Shown here piece by piece: positions 60,258 through 64,000 of a stretch of DNA of 64,000 nt. The DNA comes from Synergistetes bacterium HGW-Synergistetes-1 (lineage in GTDB: Bacteria; Synergistota; Synergistia; Synergistales; Synergistaceae). Where the stretch lies: contig PGXO01000001.1 in NCBI GenBank assembly GCA_002839185.1, positions 1 to 64,000 on the forward strand, read 5' to 3'. Numbering within the stretch: position 1 is the first letter of the stretch; each line of letters opens with the position of its first letter. The notes under the pieces are model-generated. The model saw only the letters and a program-made list of their open reading frames with translations. It was not told the origin of the DNA and did not search any database. The position numbers and the translations under genes are program-made.

Positions 60258-61421
60258 ATGTCATCCGGATCCGGTCTTTCAGCTGTTATGAAAAGATTGG
60301 TCAGAGCAGTGATGGTTTTTATATGCGCCGCTGCCGGCTATCAGATATCAAAGATAGTCATAGAGCAGAACTGGTGGCCCTCAATTACACTGCTTCACCC
60401 AATAGCAACAACCGTATTTATTATTATTGTTTCAGCATGTTTCGGCTTTATCCTTGCACCTTTATTCTGGTTAAGCGTAAGCAAATTCGCACAATTTACA
60501 GAATCCAAACTCCAGAATACGAGTGTACCGGAACTTACAGTGAGCCTGCTTGGTTTGATTCTGGGTCTGCTGCTTGCTAACCTCATCGCTATGCCGATGT
60601 CAAGAATTCCAGGAGGGATAGGGGTATACATTGCGGTACTGCTGAACGTCGCCCTCGGCTACCTGGGACTGCGTTTCTTCGCAAAAAGAAAAGATGACAT
60701 ATGGAGCGTAATAACAAATATTGGTGATATCAGGCTTCGGCTACCCAAGCGCAAAAAGAAAAATGAAAACGGGGAAGATGGAAAAGAGACAGATCTTGAA
60801 GTTGCTCCGGAATTTTTCTACTCCATACCCAAGATACTTGATACAAGCGCAATAATTGACGGCAGGATACTTGATGTGGCACAAAGCGGCTTCATTGAGG
60901 GTACTATTGTTCTGCCGAGGTTCATACTCGCTGAGCTTCAGGGGGTAGCTGACTCAACAGATCCCCTCAGAAGGACCCGTGGAAGGCGCGGGCTTGCTGT
61001 TGTAACTGAACTTCAGAAGATCAGGACCCTGAACATTGAGATCCCCGAGACTACCCTCAAGGACCTTGAAAGAGAAAAGGTGGATGAAGCCCTGGTCGTA
61101 CTTGCGCGCCAGCTCAACGGCAAAGTCATAACGACTGACTACAACCTCAATCAGATCGCCCAGATCGAAGGAGTATCTGTTCTTAACGTAAACGACCTGG
61201 CCAACTCTCTCAAGCCTATGCTGCTTCCGGGAGAGAACGTAGAGATCGACATAATACGTGTTGGAAAAGAGGCCCATCAGGGCGTCGGCTACCTTGATGA
61301 CGGAACTATGCTCGTTGTCGAAGACGGTTATAAGCGCATTGGAGAAAGAGTCAAGGTCACAGTTACTTCCATGCTCCAGACGTCTGCCGGAAGAATGGTC
61401 TTCGGAAGAATACGTCCTTAA
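60258..61421 (+). CDS. Membrane-anchored PIN-TRAM protein (YacL family)
   Basis: A 387-residue integral membrane nuclease-like protein. Four hydrophobic helices in residues 1-150, a charged linker (about 160-180), a PIN domain from 190 (KILDTSAIIDGR with the first Asp, later VITTDYNL) and a C-terminal TRAM domain (about 325-387, HQGVGYLDDGTMLVVEDG). YacL-type proteins are widespread in Firmicutes-like bacteria and function is poorly known; RNase activity is inferred from the PIN fold. It lies just before ispDF, a common neighbour. ATG 60258 is chosen over 60240 on ribosome-site spacing. Confidence 0.9.
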   Translation: MSSGSGLSAVMKRLVRAVMVFICAAAGYQISKIVIEQNWWPSITLLHPIATTVFIIIVSACFGFILAPLFWLSVSKFAQFTESKLQNTSVPELTVSLLGLILGLLLANLIAMPMSRIPGGIGVYIAVLLNVALGYLGLRFFAKRKDDIWSVITNIGDIRLRLPKRKKKNENGEDGKETDLEVAPEFFYSIPKILDTSAIIDGRILDVAQSGFIEGTIVLPRFILAELQGVADSTDPLRRTRGRRGLAVVTELQKIRTLNIEIPETTLKDLEREKVDEALVVLARQLNGKVITTDYNLNQIAQIEGVSVLNVNDLANSLKPMLLPGENVEIDIIRVGKEAHQGVGYLDDGTMLVVEDGYKRIGERVKVTVTSMLQTSAGRMVFGRIRP

Positions 61422-61422
61422 A

Positions 61423-62592
61423 ATGAACAGAGAGACCTGGTCCTTCATAATAGTAGCAGGGGGCACAGGTACCCGCCTTGGCGGAATTCCGAAGCAGTTC
61501 AGGCTCCTTGATGGATGTCCTGTCTGGAAGTGGTCTGCTAAAATTGCAGAAGAATTATTTAAGGACGGGATGGTAGATGAACTGGTAATTGTCGTTCCTG
61601 AGGAGAGTCTGGCAGAGGTTAAGGGTCGGTGTGACCTGAAGATCCCTACACGTCTTGCTGCCGGAGGAACCACAAGATCTCAGTCAGTAATGAACGGATT
61701 AAAGAATTCATGCGGGTCTCACGTGCTTGTGCACGATGCGGCCCGCCCTTTTATAACAAAGGAGCTTTGCCTCGAACTGATAAAAAACACGGCCATTCAC
61801 GGAGCTTCCATTCCTCTTATTGGATCCAGCGATTCACTCAAGAGGCTGGACTCAGGAAAGATGGTCTGTGCAGACAGAAAAAAATTCTTCCGGACCCAAA
61901 CTCCGCAGGCATTTGAAAAATTAACACTGATAGATGCAATCAGATCATTTGGCTTTCAAGGCACTGACGAAGCAGAAGCATGGATCGCTTCAGGAAGGGA
62001 TATCTTTGCCACAGAAGGACCGGAGTCAAACTTTAAGATCACAACTAAATTTGACTGGGAGGTCGCATCATCGATGACCGGAGGCAGAAAGATACAAAGA
62101 ACAGGGCACGGTTTCGACATCCATCAGCTTGTGAAAGGCAGAAAACTCATACTTGCCGGTGTTAAGATAGAAAATGCTGAGTTCGGCCTTCTTGGGCATT
62201 CTGATGCTGATATTGTCCTGCATACTGTAATGGACGCAATACTCGGAGCCGCCGGCCTTCCGGATATTGGGACACTCTTTCCTGCGTCTGACGCAAAATG
62301 GAAAGACGCGGACAGCAGGGAACTTCTTAATACCGTGATAAGCAAAGTTCGCTCAGAGGGATGGAATATTGACTGGGTAGATGTTACTTTACAGGCGCAG
62401 TCTCCTAAGCTGGGGGACATGATACCAAACTTCATTTTAAGCGTTGTATCTTTTATTGCTGAAAATGAGAGCGAAACAAATTTCAACATGAAGATCAAGT
62501 CGGGCGAAGGCTGCGGTACTGTGGGACGCAATGAATGTATGATCTGCCACGGAGTAGCAACCCTTTCAAAGTACGATTGGAATCAAGGCTGA
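61423..62592 (+). CDS. ispDF: Bifunctional IspD-IspF, MEP isoprenoid pathway
   Basis: A 389-residue fusion. Residues 1-220 are IspD (CDP-ME synthesis): IIVAGGTGTRLGGIPKQF, VHDAARPFI and TQTPQAF. Residues 225-389 are IspF (cyclodiphosphate formation): GHGFDIHQLVKGRKLILAGV (metal Asp-x-His), GHSDADIVLHTVMDAILGAAG and GTLFPASD. Both active sites look intact. The start follows the PIN-TRAM stop by 1 nt. Fused ispDF is known in several bacterial groups and lets two non-consecutive enzymes be co-produced. IspH is at 28362. Confidence 0.96.
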   Translation: MNRETWSFIIVAGGTGTRLGGIPKQFRLLDGCPVWKWSAKIAEELFKDGMVDELVIVVPEESLAEVKGRCDLKIPTRLAAGGTTRSQSVMNGLKNSCGSHVLVHDAARPFITKELCLELIKNTAIHGASIPLIGSSDSLKRLDSGKMVCADRKKFFRTQTPQAFEKLTLIDAIRSFGFQGTDEAEAWIASGRDIFATEGPESNFKITTKFDWEVASSMTGGRKIQRTGHGFDIHQLVKGRKLILAGVKIENAEFGLLGHSDADIVLHTVMDAILGAAGLPDIGTLFPASDAKWKDADSRELLNTVISKVRSEGWNIDWVDVTLQAQSPKLGDMIPNFILSVVSFIAENESETNFNMKIKSGEGCGTVGRNECMICHGVATLSKYDWNQG

Positions 62593-62653
62593 ACAGGTAC
62601 CTGAAAAGATCTGAGATCAGCCGGAACATATATCATCAAACGGAGGCATCGAT

Positions 62654-64000
62654 ATGACAAAAAAGAGATCTGAAGATAAGTTCGTTGAATACAGGGGCTT
62701 CACATTTGACGACGTACTGCTCGTTCCGGGATACAGCGAAGTTGTCCCTGCCCAGGTAGACGTATCTACTATGCTCACACCACAGATATCCCTTAATATA
62801 CCCATTTGCAGTGCTGCAATGGATACTGTTACAGAGGGCAGGCTGGCTATAGCGCTTGCACGTGAGGGAGGGATCGGCATACTTCACAGGAACCTGCCGA
62901 TCGAAAACCAGGCTGTTGAAGTTGACAAGGTCAAAAGGTCTGAATCAGGCGTCATAGTTGACCCCTTCTACCGCCATCCGGAAGATATGGTCAGGGAAGC
63001 TGTTGCGCTAATGGAGCACTATCACATCTCGGGAGTGCCCGTAGTAGACAAGGACATAAGGCTTGTTGGGATAATAACAAACAGGGACCTCAGGTTCGTC
63101 ACAAACCTTGACCAGCCAATATCCAACGTTATGACGAAAGAAAACCTGATAACAGCTCCGATGGGTACAACACTTGAAGACGCAAAGACCATTCTTATGG
63201 GTACAAAAGTAGAAAAACTGCCCATAGTTGACAAAGACGGAAAACTTAAAGGACTCATTACTATCAAGGACATCCTGAAGGCCAGAGCATTTCCTAACGC
63301 AACCAAGGATTCAAGAGGCCGTCTGCGTGTAGGAGCAGCCATCGGTGTAGGCACTGATGCTTTTGACAGGGCAGATGCCCTTGTCAAGGCCGGAGTAGAC
63401 ACAATAGTTGTCGATACAGCCCACGGACATTCAAAAATGGTTATCGACACAGTTGCCAAGCTTAGGAAATTGTATCCCGACCTGCCGCTTATCGCCGGAA
63501 ACATCGCAACCGCAGGTGCAGCAGAAGCCCTGATGGATGCAGGAGCTGACGCTGTAAAGATAGGAATAGGTCCGGGATCTATATGCACGACCAGGATCGT
63601 TGCAGGAATAGGCGTGCCGCAGGTCGCAGCTGTCATGAACGTGGCCGATGTCGTTCATAAAAGAGGCAAAATGGCCATCGCAGACGGGGGCATCAGGTAT
63701 TCGGGAGACATAGTTAAGGCCCTTGCCGCCGGTGCGGACGTTGTCATGATCGGATCCCTTTTTGCAGGCACAGAAGAAAGCCCAGGAGAAGCTGTAATAT
63801 ACAGGGGGCGCTCATTCAAGAGCTACAGAGGAATGGGTTCACTCGGAGCAATGAAGGGCGGCTGCAGCAAGGACAGATACTTCCAGGAGGGCACTACGGA
63901 AGACAAACTTGTTCCTGAAGGCATAGAGGGAATGGTCGCACACAAAGGATCGATCTCGGGAGTTGTCTATCAGATGGTTGGCGGTATCCGCTCCGGAATG
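62654..64000 (+). CDS. guaB: IMP dehydrogenase, cut by window edge
   Basis: GuaB; 449 codons visible, with about 40 residues missing at the right edge. It oxidises IMP to XMP in GMP synthesis. N-terminal [13 protein letters not shown], two CBS domains (about 95-205), the IMP loop [11 protein letters not shown] with catalytic Cys about 311, [20 protein letters not shown], and the flap region RGMGSLGAM. The open frame runs to base 64000 with no stop. CGGAGG precedes ATG 62654. Confidence 0.97.
   Translation, partial: MTKKRSEDKFVEYRGFTFDDVLLVPGYSEVVPAQVDVSTMLTPQISLNIPICSAAMDTVTEGRLAIALAREGGIGILHRNLPIENQAVEVDKVKRSESGVIVDPFYRHPEDMVREAVALMEHYHISGVPVVDKDIRLVGIITNRDLRFVTNLDQPISNVMTKENLITAPMGTTLEDAKTILMGTKVEKLPIVDKDGKLKGLITIKDILKARAFPNATKDSRGRLRVGAAIGVGTDAFDRADALVKAGVDTIVVDTAHGHSKMVIDTVAKLRKLYPDLPLIAGNIATAGAAEALMDAGADAVKIGIGPGSICTTRIVAGIGVPQVAAVMNVADVVHKRGKMAIADGGIRYSGDIVKALAAGADVVMIGSLFAGTEESPGEAVIYRGRSFKSYRGMGSLGAMKGGCSKDRYFQEGTTEDKLVPEGIEGMVAHKGSISGVVYQMVGGIRSGM

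Noticed and set aside
1-64000. Selenoprotein genes with in-frame TGA
   Set aside because: No conserved family in the window shows a reading frame continuing through a TGA at a redox-active position; all recognised genes are complete without recoding, apart from guaB cut by the edge.

Overview
The window is a dense, almost entirely plus-strand bacterial chromosome segment: 55 protein-coding genes (one cut by the right edge), of which only cysS is on the minus strand, plus one selenocysteine tRNA. The gene set (type IV pilus with an outer-membrane secretin, an AOR-family tungsten oxidoreductase with NADH/ferredoxin partner subunits, an archaeal-type AhcY with MtaD, many TTG/GTG starts behind strong GGAGG ribosome binding sites, mid-range G+C) fits a strictly anaerobic diderm. 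I infer a member of the Synergistota; this rests on gene content only and is not proven here.

Layout. 1-442: terminator and a hairpin-rich repeat element. 443-12185: type IV pilus locus (pilC; major pilin with its own leader; pilM-N-O-P-Q; pilB; pilT; three minor-pilin-like genes). 12289-16030: efp, an acidic zinc-ribbon protein, an Asp23-family protein, an unknown membrane protein, nusB, xseA. 16133-19855: methylthioadenosine / S-adenosylhomocysteine salvage (mtnA, ahcY, mtaD). 20011-33788: housekeeping run alaS-ruvX-mutS-mutL-miaA-ispH-rpsA, then def-fmt-nudix-xer. 33837-34261: a roughly 425-bp intergenic element with inverted ends built of 11-bp tandem units. 34289-36417: nucleoside phosphorylases. 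36468-36564: tRNA-Sec. 36635-43090: tmk-holB-ricT-ftsY-DUF4416-purB-glpX. 43422-49347: an aldehyde oxidoreductase operon (NuoE-, NuoF- and NuoG-like subunits, a molybdenum/tungsten-cofactor-type leader RNA, a four-cluster ferredoxin, an AOR-family catalytic subunit and a MoaD-like protein). 49438-50835: cysS on the minus strand. 50924-57203: uvrC, the riboflavin genes ribD-ribE-ribBA-ribH, and serS. 57358-64000: a TagA-type glycosyltransferase fused to a degenerate MraY/WecA-like membrane domain, ybaB-recR, a PIN-TRAM protein, fused ispDF, and the start of guaB.

How the genes work together. Most runs are tightly packed, with ATGA or TAATG overlaps that imply translational coupling (pilN/pilO, mutS/mutL/miaA, punA/pdp, uvrC/ribD, ribH/serS, ahcY/mtaD). 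The most interesting parts are the aldehyde oxidoreductase operon, where a cofactor-sensing leader separates the electron-transfer half from the catalytic half; the AhcY-MtaD pair, whose AhcY purine-site residues suggest the S-inosylhomocysteine route; the TagA fusion with a catalytically dead prenyl-phosphate transferase domain; an EF-P with Arg at the modified loop tip; and the 11-bp repeat element, of which a second related copy lies at the left edge.
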